In this document: piece by piece, positions 10,105-21,480 of the stretch
Position numbering within the stretch: the stretch's first letter is position 1
Layout: each line of letters opens with the position of its first letter
Source of the DNA: Anthostomella pinea
Lineage: Eukaryota; Ascomycota; Sordariomycetes; Xylariales; Xylariaceae
Assembly (NCBI GenBank): GCA_963556695.1
Contig: CAUWAG010000012.1
Location: 1,178,001 to 1,242,000, forward strand
Direction of reading: 5' to 3'
Length of the DNA: 64,000 bases
Notes under the pieces: generated by a model
The model's input: only the letters and a program-made list of their open reading frames with translations
Databases searched by the model: none
Told to the model about the DNA's origin: nothing
Program-made: the position numbers and the translations under genes

Positions 10105-11340
10105 GGGACTCGAGCAATCCAGGTTATCATGGTGGTGCTACACTCGCGCAGACCATGGCAGATCACGGACTGGATCTGATCTCCGAGCCAGATGTCCCGA
10201 CACATGACGACGGAAACGTACTGGATCTAGTCTTTTCAGATGTCCCTATGGCCGAAGCTTCGGTCAATGATGCACTCCAGTGCACCTCAGATCACGAGAC
10301 ATTGCGAATAGTTGTTCCAATTCAGGGAGACCTTGACCAGGTCCCCAAAACCGATCGCCAGATAATACCGGACGATAAACTACAGGAGCTGGCTGATAAT
10401 GTCCAAAACAGGATTCACGAGCTCCCCCAGCTGGGTGCATCCCCTGGCCAAGTGGATGTCTTTACGCAGAGCTTGATCGACGTGATCCAAGGCTGCGTCA
10501 AAACAGTGGGCAAGAAGCCCCGAGAGTCTAAGCCCACTGCTTGGTGGAATGACGAATACAAAGCAGCAGTTAAGTCATACAGGGCCTTTTCTAAACAGGC
10601 CGCAAGCCAAGAAGGGCGGACTTTGGCTCGACGGGACTTTCGCCGCGTGGTTCGGAAAGCCAGGAGAGAGTACTGGCAGACTCTGATCGATTCAGCGACC
10701 GAACCAAAGGACCTGTACAGAATCGTTTCCTGGCACAAGCTGTCGGCGGGACTGCGTTCCCCTCCGATAGTCATAGGAGGCCGAACGTTCGAGTCACAAG
10801 AGAGCAAGGCGAATGCACTACGTTTAGCCACGCTCGAGCGAAGTACCCCAGACAACGATATCATCGACCCTCGGTCTGCTCAGATCGCACAACCCAATTC
10901 ACACATCCCCCTCGAATACCACGTCGGACTAGAAGAGGCCGAAGGGTGGGACCAAGAGCAACTCCCCGGGAGTAGACGCCCTCACGGTACGGATTCTGAA
11001 AGCTTGCTGGCCAGTTATCGGGGAACATATCAGAGCCCTTTTCCAGACCTGTCTACAGATTGGTCACCACCCTAAACCATCTAAAGTAGCTGAAGTGGTG
11101 ATGATCCCAAAACCAGGCAAGAAAGACTATTCCAACCCCAGGGCCTACAGACCAATATCGCTGCTGTCATGTCTTGGCAAAGGCCTAGAACGACTCATCA
11201 CGAAAAGAATCGCCTGGTTTGTTATTGGATTCGGAATTCTAGCTCCACAACATTTTGGAGCTCTACTGAAGCGCTCTGCCACCGACTTGGTAGCTGCATG
11301 TACATATTATTCCCCGGGGGGCTGGACAGAATATCGACTA
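10105..11340 (+). mobile_element. LINE fragment: endonuclease C-terminus to RT N-terminus
   Basis: The endonuclease end shows NVLDLVFSDVPMAEA and SDHETLRIVV. A linker follows (PTAWWNDEYKAAVKSYRAF), then RT motifs MIPKPGKKDYSNPRAYRPIS and LLSCLGKGLERLI. The frame shifts near 10968: the downstream reading GVDALTVRILKACWP is correct but out of frame with the upstream part. Truncated at both ends; the RT catalytic Asp box is missing. Same family as the copies at 7610 and 21590. Confidence 0.85.
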
Positions 11341-11518
11341 CCAACATCGTCGATCATGTCGCATGGCTTGGGGGGGTCCCGTCCGTGGTGGAATGCAATA
11401 GCGCTAGTACATTGGCGATCATGTCTGTTTATTCCTGGCTTGCTGTAAGCGAGATGATACTGCACCTATCGTATGCCGAATTTACCCCCAAAGCCGACAA
11501 ACATGGGGGCAGTTGGGG

Positions 11519-11760
11519 ACTAATATCGGGCCGTTCCGTACGGTCGGGTCAGGACTTCCAATGTCTTTGGTCGGCAAGCCGAGATTTATCCACTGGTTGG
11601 TTGTATGAGCACCCTTCAACTCGCCTTGCTACGTGTGATTGATCCCATGTAGATCCTTCAGGCCATATGGGCTGAGGCTTATAATGGGCAGGATGCAGTC
11701 GAAGAGACTGTAAATGAGAAAATGAGGCTTAGAGTATGAGCAAACTGGTTGTCGCATGGC
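11519..11760 (+). repeat. Direct repeat, copy 1 (ACTAGTGTCGG family)
   Basis: Matches 12597-12800 from the GTTCCGTACGGTCGGGTCAG end through TATGAGCACCCTTC and the block around CGCCTTGCTACGTGTG. Non-coding. Together the two copies suggest a repeat of at least 200 bp whose left end is the conserved motif. Confidence 0.6.
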
Positions 11761-11764
11761 GAGA

Positions 11765-12590
11765 TCATATCATTGCGTCTAGCTGGGCAATGTCCTCAGT
11801 ATAGATACGTAGCGTGGTCACACCGACCATATCAGGTCAGAGAGTCACGACGTTTGCATTCCATCCCTGTCGGCCTGCAGAGGAATGTCATTGTACCCAG
11901 GAACAGAGTCACAAAATTGATTGTGACGTTGAACGTGAGATCCAAAGATGGTCGCGTATGCGGCGTCTGAAGGCATGCAAAGCTACACTGTTTGTCAAAC
12001 CGCCGGATCCCAGCCTGCATCACCTGCTTGGCGGAATTGCGGCCATCCTTGCAGCCATCCTTGCATGCATGAATACTGCGTCCCGTGACAGGGCATTCTA
12101 CCCTCCTACAGTGTTGTTTCCGGGGCTCCTGAACAATTGCAAAGCAGATGCCCCCATGTCAGTCAAGGAGCCTAGTGTTACAACGCGTATAGGACAACCG
12201 TTGCGCCATGAGGCAAAAGCTTCAACAATGACCCGAGTGGTCATTGACTCCTATTTCTGTACTATATGTATTACTCCGCACAGCGACCCACTGTGCGACC
12301 GTAACACCTAGCACACTTGGTGTGATCTAAATGATTCTAGCGACGGACCGTTTCGCTCTGTCGGGTCCAATGGTCATGTCACAGTTATAGATTCAAGGCC
12401 GGAATAAGTCTAGTGTTTGCGGCGTCACAACCAGTGTCGATCATGACCATGTAGTCCCCGATTCTCCGCAAGGGAGGTGATATTGGACCGACTGTATGCG
12501 GAGGCGTGGCGTGACCGAGCCAACGTCGAAGTCATTCCCCTGCCGTGACCGAATGTAGTATAAAGGCCGACCGATGTGGAGAGCAGGACC
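11765..12590. other. No gene recognised
   Basis: Open frames here, including one of 165 codons at 11814-12311, have no recognisable motif. A further copy of the short terminal motif lies at 12333-12370 (ACGGACCGTTTCGCTCTGTC). I consider this decayed repeat DNA. Confidence 0.35.
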
Positions 12591-12596
12591 ACTAGT

Positions 12597-12800
12597 GTCG
12601 GTACGGTCGGGTCAGGACTTACATTGTTGTTCGTCGGCGAGCAGTAATGTATTTGCTGATTGATTGTATGAGCACCCTTCACCTCGCCTTGCTACGTGTG
12701 GTTGATCCCATGCAGATCTTTCAGGCCGCATGGGCTGCGTCTTGCTGGCGGCAGGATAGAGTCCAAGAGACTACCAATGAGAATGGGAAGGCTCTGGTGT
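12597..12800 (+). repeat. Direct repeat, copy 2
   Basis: Second copy of the repeat at 11519-11760, about 80 percent alike by eye. It lacks part of the GTTCCGTACGG motif at its left end. Confidence 0.6.
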
Positions 12801-12972
12801 AGAATCAATTTTCCAGCCGTTCCATCAGGTTATACGCTGGGGGCATGGCAAGACCATCATTACGTCTGGAGAGACAATACCATATACGACACTTACATCA
12901 CAAGCATGCTGTTCATTGCGTGGCGCAACCAGAAGATGACGGAATTACAAGCGCCGTGGTGGGCCGGTCTGA

Positions 12973-13128
12973 TAATGATGATGATGATTGTATTTAATGT
13001 GGGGGATCGCTCCTCAGTAGTGCAAACCACGCCTCCCAGAGCCTCTGCATCGCAGGGTTGTGGAGGTATCAAGATAATATGTACAGTCAGATCCGCTCAC
13101 GAGCCCATCCCCGCTGTTGCGGTGGCAT
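12973..13128 (-). mobile_element. tRNA-derived SINE, 5'-truncated copy 4
   Basis: Minus-strand match to the 3' 150 bp of the SINE at 28519-29079 (GCTCTGGGAGGCGTGGTTTG). The tail on the minus strand is TAAATACAATCATCATCATC instead of the CAAA-rich tail of other copies. The tRNA-like head is missing. Confidence 0.75.
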
Positions 13129-13129
13129 G

Positions 13130-13830
13130 ACTTTAAGGTCATCCATCTGGTCCTTCAAAAACAGCTATCTATCGGGGGCAGATTGATGAGAAGAACTTGC
13201 TCTTCTCTACAAATCTTGCCCATTCCGCGCTGGTTGGCCGTTGTCGTGTTATCACGCGACATGACATTCACGCACGCAAGGGGGCAAGGAACGCAATCCT
13301 TGTAGGGATAGAAAGCAGCGGGAGGTTGGTGACGCCAAGCATGTGACTTGAACCGGAATTGGGATGGACTAAATTCTATGACTCTTCTGATGTAATCCTT
13401 TAACCTGAAATAGTAGGTGTGAGACGAGCCTCAGACCGTTCCGCTCTGTCGGGTCAGGACTCGCTCATACATTGGTCTAACGGTTGCCCCATGCATAAGC
13501 CGCAGATGGTCTGACCGCAGTTAGTCTGACGGGGATATGATTGCTACTTGCAAGTCGGAAGGCTGGCCAAGCAGAGTGATTTGCGGCTCGGAGACCGAGC
13601 GGCAAAAGTAGGACCTATCGTAGCAGGACAGTTCCGGTGTCGATGCAGCGGCTTACTTTCGCATCAACGGTAAAGACAGTCTCGGGCTAATCTTGGCTAG
13701 TATTCATGTACGGGGTCAAGGCTAATCTCTGGTAGTCTAATGCAGCCATGTTATATCGCATCAAGCAGATACCGCGAACCCTTTGTCCTATCTTACATAC
13801 AGTCGGTGCTTATATGTGTTGGGTATTGTC
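13130..13830. other. No gene recognised
   Basis: Non-coding. A copy of the short terminal motif occurs at 13430-13470 (CAGACCGTTCCGCTCTGTCG). The sequence after it (TTGGTCTAACGGT) also follows the copy at 40992, so this is repeat-derived. Confidence 0.35.
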
Positions 13831-13831
13831 G

Positions 13832-14628
13832 TTAAGCTGACGACCCGAAAACGCTCAGAATCCCACTAACCGACCACCTGATCCTGCCTTGGTTAGTCTG
13901 GTCTGCCAGAGCAGTGGTGACCTCCTGAGACCGTACAGAGCCTTGTTGAGCCGCAAAATACACTGCTTGTTGCCGGTTCCGGGGGCATTCGCATGTACAC
14001 CCGCTCGTCAAAATCGCAGTGCACAAAAGCGTTGATAGCATCCATTTGTCGAGTTTCCAGGTCGAATTTTGCCGTGATCGCGAGCAGTGTGCGCAGTGAG
14101 GTGCCTGCTAGGGTTGTAGCCCTTGTGGGAAGATCTCCAGGTGCTTGTTGGTTGCCACACACGACGAGGCGTGCTTTACACTTCTTAAGGAAGCCGTGTT
14201 TATTCGTTAAAGTGACCTTGCTTCTCAGCGCGCCCGTTCTGTGCTTGGGTGTGAGGAGCAGAGGGCTCTGGGATGATCCCTTCTTCATACAGTAAATCCT
14301 CCATTATCGTGGTGAAGAACTCGTTGTCTGCTCTGATGATCCGGATCTCGAACCGATGCCGCTTCGCGAAGTTGATTAGGTCTCGAACGTTAGCGACGTT
14401 CTCTTCTGCTGTTTTTCCGTAGCAAAAGTAGGGGATCGCGAGACCTGTTGCCTCACAAATAGCAGTCGTTATCCTCGTCACGCCGTTATAACCTTCTTCA
14501 ACCTCTTCCCAGTCGATATGCATGCGGTAGAAGGCTTTCGTAGCCTTAACATCTGGATCTCTGCGTGAGGGCAGCTCGTGTGCTTTGGCGCGCACATACT
14601 CTTCGCATTCGTGCGTTTGAGGAGCCAT
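13832..14628 (-). mobile_element. Copia relic: integrase joined to RT
   Basis: From 14628 the minus strand encodes integrase (YRMHIDWEEV, RIIRADNEFF, PEPSAPHTQAQNGRAEK). After a frame change at about 14240 it continues as RT (KARLVVCGNQQ, TLLAITAKFDLETRQMDAIN, FVHCDFDERVYMRMP) and then, shifted again, LNKALYGLRRSPLLWQ. The intervening integrase C-terminus is gone, so this is an internally deleted copy. No LTRs seen. Confidence 0.85.
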
Positions 14629-14759
14629 TCCCAGTGGGTTCTTAAGTCGATTTACAACCTATGCCCACGACGAGCCGGTGGCTGGGATAATAGTGAGACC
14701 ATGAGTCATGAACCAACCCGGCGTGCCCCACCCAGTCCTCATACAGGCAAATCCGGGGG

Positions 14760-14905
14760 ATTGCTAGCAATTCTGACATGTAGCAATGGAAATGCGCCTA
14801 CCCAAAGAGCTACGCTGACAACAGGAGCCAAGGCCGGCAGTATGGTGTGTGAAGGAGTTGAAACTGGACAGGGGTAAGTGAGGATGCAGCCGTAGATATA
14901 ACTCG
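14760..14905 (-). repeat. Dispersed repeat, pair with 61460-61590
   Basis: Matches 61460-61590 in inverted orientation, both containing a translation like GCxLTYPCPV and LALWVGAFxLL. Open in both, so it may derive from a gene or element ORF that I do not recognise. Confidence 0.5.
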
Positions 14906-14909
14906 GACG

Positions 14910-15640
14910 ATTTTGCTTGGGTGTCAGAGCCCGAGGCATTAGATTGGCCAACACACAAGTCGAGTCGTGTGCGAGTCGCGTACCATCGGCTGCAACTAGA
15001 GTCTAGAGAATGCTGTCTTTGTAGCAAGCAGCCAACGTCAGGAGATTCCCCCATGACCTATGGTAGAATATTAGCAATTAGATCATGCTGCATCACTAAG
15101 AAAAGACTTACGCATGGGCAGTTCCAAAGACGTTGGTTATGATGATGCGCTGTGTGGGATCCATTCCATGAAATTCCTCCTATTCTTCAAACATTGGTCG
15201 CCTTTCCGGCACTAGCTGCTGAGAGCTCGATTACTGTTATCAGGATGATTGTCACCTTCAGGCTCCTCAGACCTGCATACCTAAATGCTGACGAGCAAAG
15301 CCATCTAGAGACGTTGTGGCACATTTTGGACGAAATGGGATCCGCGGGCCTAATCGATCCCTCACTTTCCGGGGATGGAACAGGCCATCCGGGGTTCAAT
15401 ATGGATGTGGTGATGGTGACAGCAACAAGCTGCGTCGACTCGTGGGCTGCGTCAACTCGTGGTGGCGGTGATCCGGCTTTGGTCTGAAACGTTCAAGGGG
15501 TCCCGTATTTTTGACATTGTCAAAGTGATTAGCACTGAGTTGGAGCGGTACGTTGGCCTATCAGAGACACTGGTGCTAATGGGGCCGAATATTGAGCTCG
15601 GATTCGGATCAAAAGGCTCCCAGCAATGACTATAATCCAT
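14910..15640. other. No gene recognised
   Basis: One ORF of 111 codons at 15152-15487 (FPALAAESSITVIRMIV) has no motif. It cannot be assigned and may be chance. Confidence 0.3.
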
Positions 15641-15644
15641 TACA

Positions 15645-15975
15645 GACTGTAACTAGCTCCGCTGAAACACGGATTTGGGGGTTTACGGATCATAAAATGA
15701 CTCCGCTAGGGGCTTAAGTGGACCTTTGCGGCAAACGAGCCGGAATGTATCCTTTTCCCCATGAACAGGTCGAATTGGCTCGTCGCCCGCTCTTGAAGTC
15801 CATAATTGAAGCCCTTAACATGTCATTTGATGGACTTTGTGTCCGTTCCTTACGAAATACCCAAGTTAACTTTATAACTGACTAATACACTTAAAGGCAA
15901 TGTCGTAAGGCGATCGATGCACCTACGCTACTCTCAAGGAGGATATTCAAGACACCCAATGGAAGCTATCTGAAC
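15645..15975 (+). repeat. Non-coding repeat, copy 1
   Basis: Direct match to 62475-62830: shared TAGCTCCGCTGAAACAC, GCGGCAAACGAGCCGGAATG, CAGGTCGAATTGGCTC and CTCAAxGAGGATATTCAAGA. About 330 bp, roughly 80 percent alike by eye. No coding and no clear terminal repeats. Confidence 0.65.
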
Positions 15976-16219
15976 CGGAGAGTCTATTGCTCCGGTATGT
16001 TGTTCGCCTCTTAGTGAAGCCTCTCAGAAGAGCTCATGTTCTAAATCCGAAAAGGCAGATGAGAAGTAGCTTCTTCTTTTTCCTTCCCGTCGAGTAGTGG
16101 CCTCTTGATGAGTCTGCGAGGAGCAACCGGTATATCGGCACTGTGTTGCCTCCGAGTTGAAGGAAGTGCGCTGGTATCCCCATACCTTGTCGCTTCCAAC
16201 GTTGAGGAGCTGTATCTAA

Positions 16220-16480
16220 GTGTGGTGGGGTCTTGGTATGTCAAATGTTGCAAGAGAATGGCCCGAATGGGACCATGAGTTCCAACTGAAGGCAGACGCC
16301 TTAGGTCTTCTTGACCTCCTCATTCAGAAGAAGGGAATTATACAACAACCAGAGGTTCCGAATATTGCACGAAAGAAATACGAGAAGAAACGGACGACTC
16401 TCGAACCAATCGTCGCATATAGAAAACACGCACGAGAAGATGTTCAAGACGTGGTTCAGCAGCTTCACACAAATAGTGCA
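16220..16480 (+). mobile_element. Possible Copia GAG N-terminus
   Basis: A translated stretch (REWPEWDHEFQLKADALGLL, IARKKYEKKRTTLEPI) has the W-x-x-W-x-x-x-F-x-x-KA pattern seen at the start of fungal Copia GAG proteins. No zinc knuckle or downstream pol is attached. Assignment is by pattern only. Confidence 0.4.
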
Positions 16481-16720
16481 TTAGCCATGAATCAGCCATG
16501 CACCAGCCGCGCATCAGCCACGCATCATCTGCAATCATCCGTGGTTGCCTATCCTGATTAATTATAGCCCTTGTCTCTATTATATACTCCTTGGAGCAGG
16601 AACGGGAAAAATAAAAGCATATATTTCCATACTCGTGAACGGCCGCACTACACCATCGACAAGCACAGTTCCTGCTGCAACGACGATAACACCACCACCA
16701 CCATTGCTGACAGCACCGAC
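16480..16720 (+). repeat. LTR-D-like repeat, copy 1
   Basis: Matches 20040-20300 in reverse and 39120-39290 in part: a run of CATCAGCCACGCATCA-type units, then CTTGGAGCAGGAACxGGAAA, then GTGAACGGCCGCACTACACC. This could be an LTR plus leader, but the ends are not defined. Confidence 0.5.
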
Positions 16721-16749
16721 GCGAGTTGGAAAGTACCATTGTTTCAAAT

Positions 16750-17350
16750 GGTAAAGCCGCTGCTAGATCTGGGCCACAAACGTGTAACTAGAAAGAACAC
16801 GAAGCAGATAGCTTGGAACACGGACCAGATCCATGTAACGCAAGCTTTCCCTACCATTACTGCGACCGAGATACAAAGTATTGCGACAAGGGAATGGGAC
16901 CAAGGTCCACGCAACGGTTGCAGGATAGGACCAGTAAGGTACGTACTCTGGCTTTTAAGCCACATCAAACGTGGCCAGAGATAGGCGCAAGTCCAACTAA
17001 CTATACGGAAAATAAGACTGATGGCCTTCTCTTTCTGCGGGCTTTGGAAAGGCATGATAGTAAGTATGTGAGTGAATTAGATGTTGTATGGCTAGGATAA
17101 TTTACCACCCCAATATCCGGAGGCATCTGGCCTGATATACATTTGTTGCTACGCCAGAAATGGATCTAGTCTCCCTTCCACCGCTATTGGACTATTGGAC
17201 CTTCGGCTTATGTGTGCAGACATCCAGGCTGCAGTTGGCCCACAGTGAGCTGACTCGATTGTGTCAGTTTGCAGAGATCAGCCACTTTATAACTAGCTGA
17301 ACTGGTACGCCCTACGAAGAGGCAACTTGTTTCCATCCGGCGCGCCGGAG
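16750..17350. other. No gene recognised
   Basis: Open frames overlap on both strands without motifs. Probably degenerate repeat DNA between the GAG-like piece and the LINE at 17370. Confidence 0.3.
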
Positions 17351-17369
17351 CAAAGCGATACCGAGATCT

Positions 17370-18590
17370 TCACAACCTAGGGGAGACAGACTCCTCTAGC
17401 ACAGATAATCTCAGCCAACAACGGACTGACCCGTGCCTAACACCACAAGGCAATACCCCACAGGGCGACCTTACACAGGGTGACCTTACACAGGGCGGTT
17501 CTACACAGGGGACCACGTCCCAGGACACCATTTGCGTTAATACCGTAGACCCAAAGCCTAAAGGCAAGGGGAGGAAACGAGCCTTAAGTGTAGGCTCCCG
17601 ACCAACTCACACACCATCCAGTGCATCGAGTACGTCTGGGTCATCAGGGGGATCAGCCTGGACGACCCTGAGCAGGTAGACACTGAAGGGGACGTTGAAA
17701 TAACATCAGCAGAACCTTCCTTGCAGACCTCAGGCAGGCCTCGGATGAGACAAGGCTCCCAGCGGGCAGCTGCAGCAGCAGCTCCAGCCGGCTGGAACCG
17801 TGAACAGCCCGAACTCCCTGAAAAATGACAGGACGCCAATGTTCTGGCAGGGGAGGGCGCCGCAGATGCCGCAGGCGCTGGAACGGACATGGCCCGCCAC
17901 ACAGGACACCGTATTTTACGGTAGCCTGGTATAACACGGGCAAAGGCATGCCTCAGCATCTCACGTTACTCCAACTGTGCTGGGACCGAGGGATCGACGT
18001 GATCAATGTCTGTGAACCCTGGACAATGAAGGAGACCAAGACGCAAAACCATCCAGGGTACGAGTCTTATGCGCCAGTGGACACCTGGGATACGACAGAA
18101 AATCGGCCGCAGGTGATGACTTACGTGAGAAAGGGGTGCAAGCTCAAGGCCCAACAACGCCGGCCCATAGCTTCAAGGGACGCAATATGGGTTGACATAA
18201 ACGGGTATTCGTTTCTCAACATCTACAGGGAACCGTGCACCAATGAAATGATCGATTACCTTATCAGTTTATAGTTGTCGCCTAACCTATTTATAGGGGG
18301 CGACCTTAACATACGCCATCCAGTGTTCGAGCCAGGGGCAGAAGGCAGAGACCGGGGGGCTGACGTGGCGTCGTGGCTTACTGATAGCAGGATGTATTTC
18401 ACTGGCATCCCAGGCCAAGCTACACACCGTGCTGGGCATGTTTTAGACATGGCATTTACTAATGTACCCTACGTTAAGACTGAAGTTTGCGAAGAACTCG
18501 CCTCAGTGTCAGACCACAGCACCTTGTTAACAACGATACCGGGCAGAGGCGAAGAGGCCTTAGAACAATTTCACTACAAGTATCGAACTT
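17370..18590 (+). mobile_element. LINE 5' part, second family: ORF1 end + endonuclease
   Basis: An ORF1-like tail with short repeats (GDLTQGDLTQGGSTQG) precedes an APE-type endonuclease in one frame: VAWYNTGKGM (Asn), INVCEPWTM (Glu), YAPVDTWDT, FIGGDLNIRHPVF, HVLDMAFTNVP and SVSDHSTLLTT, the last four being the catalytic-site signatures. A single TAG at 18272 interrupts it. The protein differs clearly from the LINE at 21590, so two families are present. It is truncated at about 18590 against a host gene on the other strand. Confidence 0.85.
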
Positions 18591-18599
18591 CTGGCGTTC

Positions 18600-19127
18600 C
18601 TTTTCGTCGAGAATCTCGACGACAGTGTTGGGCTGGCTCATGAAATAGAACTCCATGTCGGAGTCCAGGGCTCGCCCGAGCATAAGGAGCAACAGAGCCA
18701 TCAACAGGATCGAATCTCGGGTATTCTTCGGCAGCCTGTAATTATCGTCGATCCACACGTGGAAAAGCCGGTGGCGGAGGACATTGAAGGGGTCGGAGAT
18801 GCCATGCTTCTCTCCCACAGTACGGCCACTGCGGAAAAGGGCTAGAAAGGCTTCGACTGATGTCGGTCGGGCCGTGGGGCTGTAAATGGGAGGCTGTATG
18901 TCGGTGCTGCCCGGCTGTTCGTCATCTCTTTTCACGATAATTTCGAAGCGTCCGTCAGTGACGGCTTTTTGGACGGGGTTGTTCCCATTCCCAACGGCCA
19001 TGGGGTCGAAGTCGGCATGACTTGGCGATGCATTGGTCGAGTCGGCGTTTCCAACGCAACAGAAAGTACAGAGAAGTCTCCATATTATGGAAAGCACACG
19101 AGGACGAATGGCCGGATAAGACAACAT
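18600..19127 (-). CDS. Hypothetical protein, 3' end lost to LINE
   Basis: The open frame starts at 19127 with a hydrophobic N-terminal segment (IIWRLLCTFCCVGNA), possibly a signal peptide or anchor, and later a leucine-rich stretch (ILLMALLLLMLGRAL). At about 18600 homology changes to antisense LINE, so the annotated frame beyond that is not native. I do not recognise the family. Residues about 1-176 are the real remainder. Confidence 0.4.
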
Positions 19128-19439
19128 AGTTAATAAGATTCGAAGAAGGTCACTAGGTCAATGGGAATGGAAGTCCTGAATAGAGTTGGGGGAAATGACC
19201 CAGTCTTGTCCGCACTCTTATAGATAAATGTATGGTGCTGACATGCAGCCGCAAATTCACAATTCTGTCTTGAGTTCGGCGACTCCCGAAGGGGGCGATT
19301 ATCCAGGTTCAAGGTCTGGAGCGGTTTACTCTGGCTCATTCCCATGGGGGCTGGGATATCCGGTAACAAACAAGTGTGTTTGTTGTGGCTTAGCTCTAGC
19401 GCCGAGTAGCCCCCTACAGGCAGGATCAAGATCCAATCG

Positions 19440-19590
19440 AATTCGACGGAACCTTGACACAAATCAGGTATTCTTTGGTCAAGAGGAGTACATCAAGAAG
19501 ATTGTGTCCAAGTACGGCGAGGAGACCACCAGACATTGTGATTCTGCCTTCCTGGGCACCAGTTTCCGGTGTTCTGAAGAAGCTTGATCG
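19440..19590 (+). mobile_element. Possible Copia RT scrap
   Basis: VFFGQEEYIKKIVSKYG resembles the Copia RT C-terminal motif with S/G-Q-x-x-YI-x-x-I. Only about 30 residues are left, so confidence is low. Confidence 0.3.
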
Positions 19591-19599
19591 AATAGACTG

Positions 19600-20040
19600 G
19601 TTCCCTCAACTATCATAAGCAGGAAATGGATCACGAGAATAAAATGGACCATGAGCAGGAACTGGACCACGGGCACCATTGGCCAAGATCGCCACCCCCT
19701 TCCTCCACCCCCGGAAGATGATCGAATTCCTGCCTAAGCCTGCATTCTACTCTTGGAAGGAATTGGTTTCTTTTTTGCTTACCCCGAACACGTAGGTCAC
19801 TGCAAGGCGCGCTGGTAAGCTATGGTGGGCTTTTGCCACGCGGGTAACCCACCATTTTATTTTTAACATGACGTTCGCTCGTCGTGCCGTCTAGCATCTT
19901 AAGACAGTCCGCTTATAGTAAATATCTATCCTTAACATGTTTCTATAACAAACTTGCATAGGTTTGACTTATAAACAGACCACAAGCAAAGAAGGAATGT
20001 CGCCCTATCATCTCGGATCCCACTGCGACGTACGGGGCTG
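19600..20040. other. No gene recognised; short Gln/His-type repeat
   Basis: At 19617-19680 there is a run of near-repeats (ATGGACCATGAGCAGGAACT) also found at 38850-38900 and 62095-62165. The rest is AT-rich without signal. Confidence 0.35.
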
Positions 20041-20300
20041 GTGGTTGGTTGCAGTATGATAGTGCCATGGTCGTTGCAGCAGGAACTGTGCTTGTTGATG
20101 GTGTAGTGCGGCCGTTCACGAACACAGCAGCATATGAAAGTACAGGCTTTTTAATTTCCTGTTCCTGCTCCAAGGGGTATGCAATAGAGACATGCAGCTA
20201 CAATCAACCAGGAGAGGCAAGCAGGGATAATTGCAGATGATGAATGGCTGATGCGCGGCTGATGTGTGGCTGATGTGTGGCTGATGTGTGGCTGATGCAG
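20040..20300 (-). repeat. LTR-D-like repeat, copy 2, with 11-bp tandem units
   Basis: Reverse copy of 16480-16720. At 20248-20296 a unit like GCTGATGTGTG repeats three to four times. The conserved GTGAACGGCCGCACTAC block is at 20100-20125. Confidence 0.55.
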
Positions 20301-20840
20301 CATTCGTGACCTGCCAGTATTGGTAGGGCTCAGCATCAACCAATTGTGAGCGCAAGTAACTCCAAGTTCGGCCGGATATATTAATCTCTAACTCTAAACC
20401 TCGACGGAAGGGCTTAGAATGACCTGAATAAACTATATATGTATGCGGTAACCAGGGAATCCACAACTGGCTCGGAAATGCGGATCAAGACTTGGCGTTC
20501 AAAAAACGTGTTTAAATAGCGATTAGGGGGTTCGGAGGCATCATGGCGGCCCGTTAAGACGACAAGGCGGTCTTGACGGCCCCTGAGACAGTGATGTAGT
20601 TCTGGCCTTGTAAGCACCTGTAGCTCCTCATGACAGTGAAGGTGATACGTACGGCTGTGTCGGTGCCAACGTCGGACGGGGCGAGTTGAACTCTTGAGGG
20701 CTTGGATCGGAAGCCTTCACATCACATCTTATAATCATGTCCTGACTCATGCGCCATGATATCGGAGATGGGCTTCGCGCTGAACCAGCCAGCCCGCTCC
20801 GATCCCAGGGTCTGGTACATACGCTCGTTGGGCGTGTGGG
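20300..20840. other. No gene recognised
   Basis: About 540 bp without a recognised ORF. The last part, before the solo LTR at 20841, may belong to a host gene continuing after 21057, but no domain is visible. Confidence 0.3.
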
Positions 20841-21056
20841 TGTGAGATTTCAAAGTGTTCTATTAAAGGAGAGAAACCAGGAATAGTTCCTAAAGGCCAG
20901 AAGGCCCTTATATATAAGAAATATAAAAAGAATGTATGTGGGAAAAGGACAGTGTATCCTTTTCCAGAAATCCTAGCACAAAGGACAGATATGGGGTTTT
21001 AGTAATATTGGTGACATTGAGACCTCAGGGTGAACCAGAACCCCTAGATTCCAACA
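20841..21056 (-). mobile_element. Solo LTR, LTR-B family
   Basis: A 216-bp copy beginning TGTGAGATTTCAAAG and ending GATTCCAACA on the plus strand, the same ends as the 3' LTR of the Copia element at 41823-42018. Flanking pentamers GTGGG and GTCGG match at four of five positions, consistent with an aged 5-bp target duplication. No internal sequence remains. Confidence 0.8.
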
Positions 21057-21090
21057 GTCGGTTGCTTCGGGTCGGTCCCATCTTGTCACA

Positions 21091-21240
21091 CTAAGCGCTG
21101 ACCGATGCCAGTTCTCCGATGATCTCGGTCTTGAGCTTGGAGAACTCCTTCTTGATGAGGTCGATGAGAAGCTCGCTGACATGCAGCTTCAGGGCGTCCA
21201 TGCCGGCCTTTCCGGTCAAGTCCAAGACTGAAGTTGAAAT
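21091..21240 (-). pseudogene. Unknown protein C-terminal fragment
   Basis: LKLHVSELLIDLIKKEFSKL then a stop. The helical, charged sequence looks like the end of a real protein, but I cannot name it. It is joined at about 21240 to pogo DNA in another frame. Confidence 0.3.
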
Positions 21241-21480
21241 CTGTATAACGGTTATAATAGCCATGGATATTGTCAGGAGTGGCAGCATTGATATGCTTGT
21301 AATTAAGTTTTCTACCCATCTTGGTCTTTATCTCTGGGTTTTGGCGGATGAAATTTCGCATGTAATGGCCCCTAAGATGAGGCGGTTTTCCCTGGGATTG
21401 TAGGATCTTCTGGATGATGTATCTTATATTGGCGTGAGTAGGGGCATGGCAGGAAATAAGGCTGGCCGGAGAAGCTCATA
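21240..21480 (-). mobile_element. pogo/Fot1 transposase N-terminal fragment
   Basis: The minus strand reads FIRQNPEIKTKMGRKLNY then NIHGYYNRYTDF, aligned with FKRRNPTIQTKIGKRMES and the following segment of the pogo copy at 58041-60274. Only this DNA-binding/linker piece survives. Confidence 0.7.

Noticed and set aside
17558..17959. Minus-strand ORFs of 98-133 codons
   Set aside because: They are antisense to the LINE ORF1/endonuclease region, which has recognisable motifs on the plus strand.
20248..20296. Possible CRISPR-like array of short repeats
   Set aside because: The 11-bp units are contiguous with no spacers, and the organism is a fungus. It is a simple tandem repeat.
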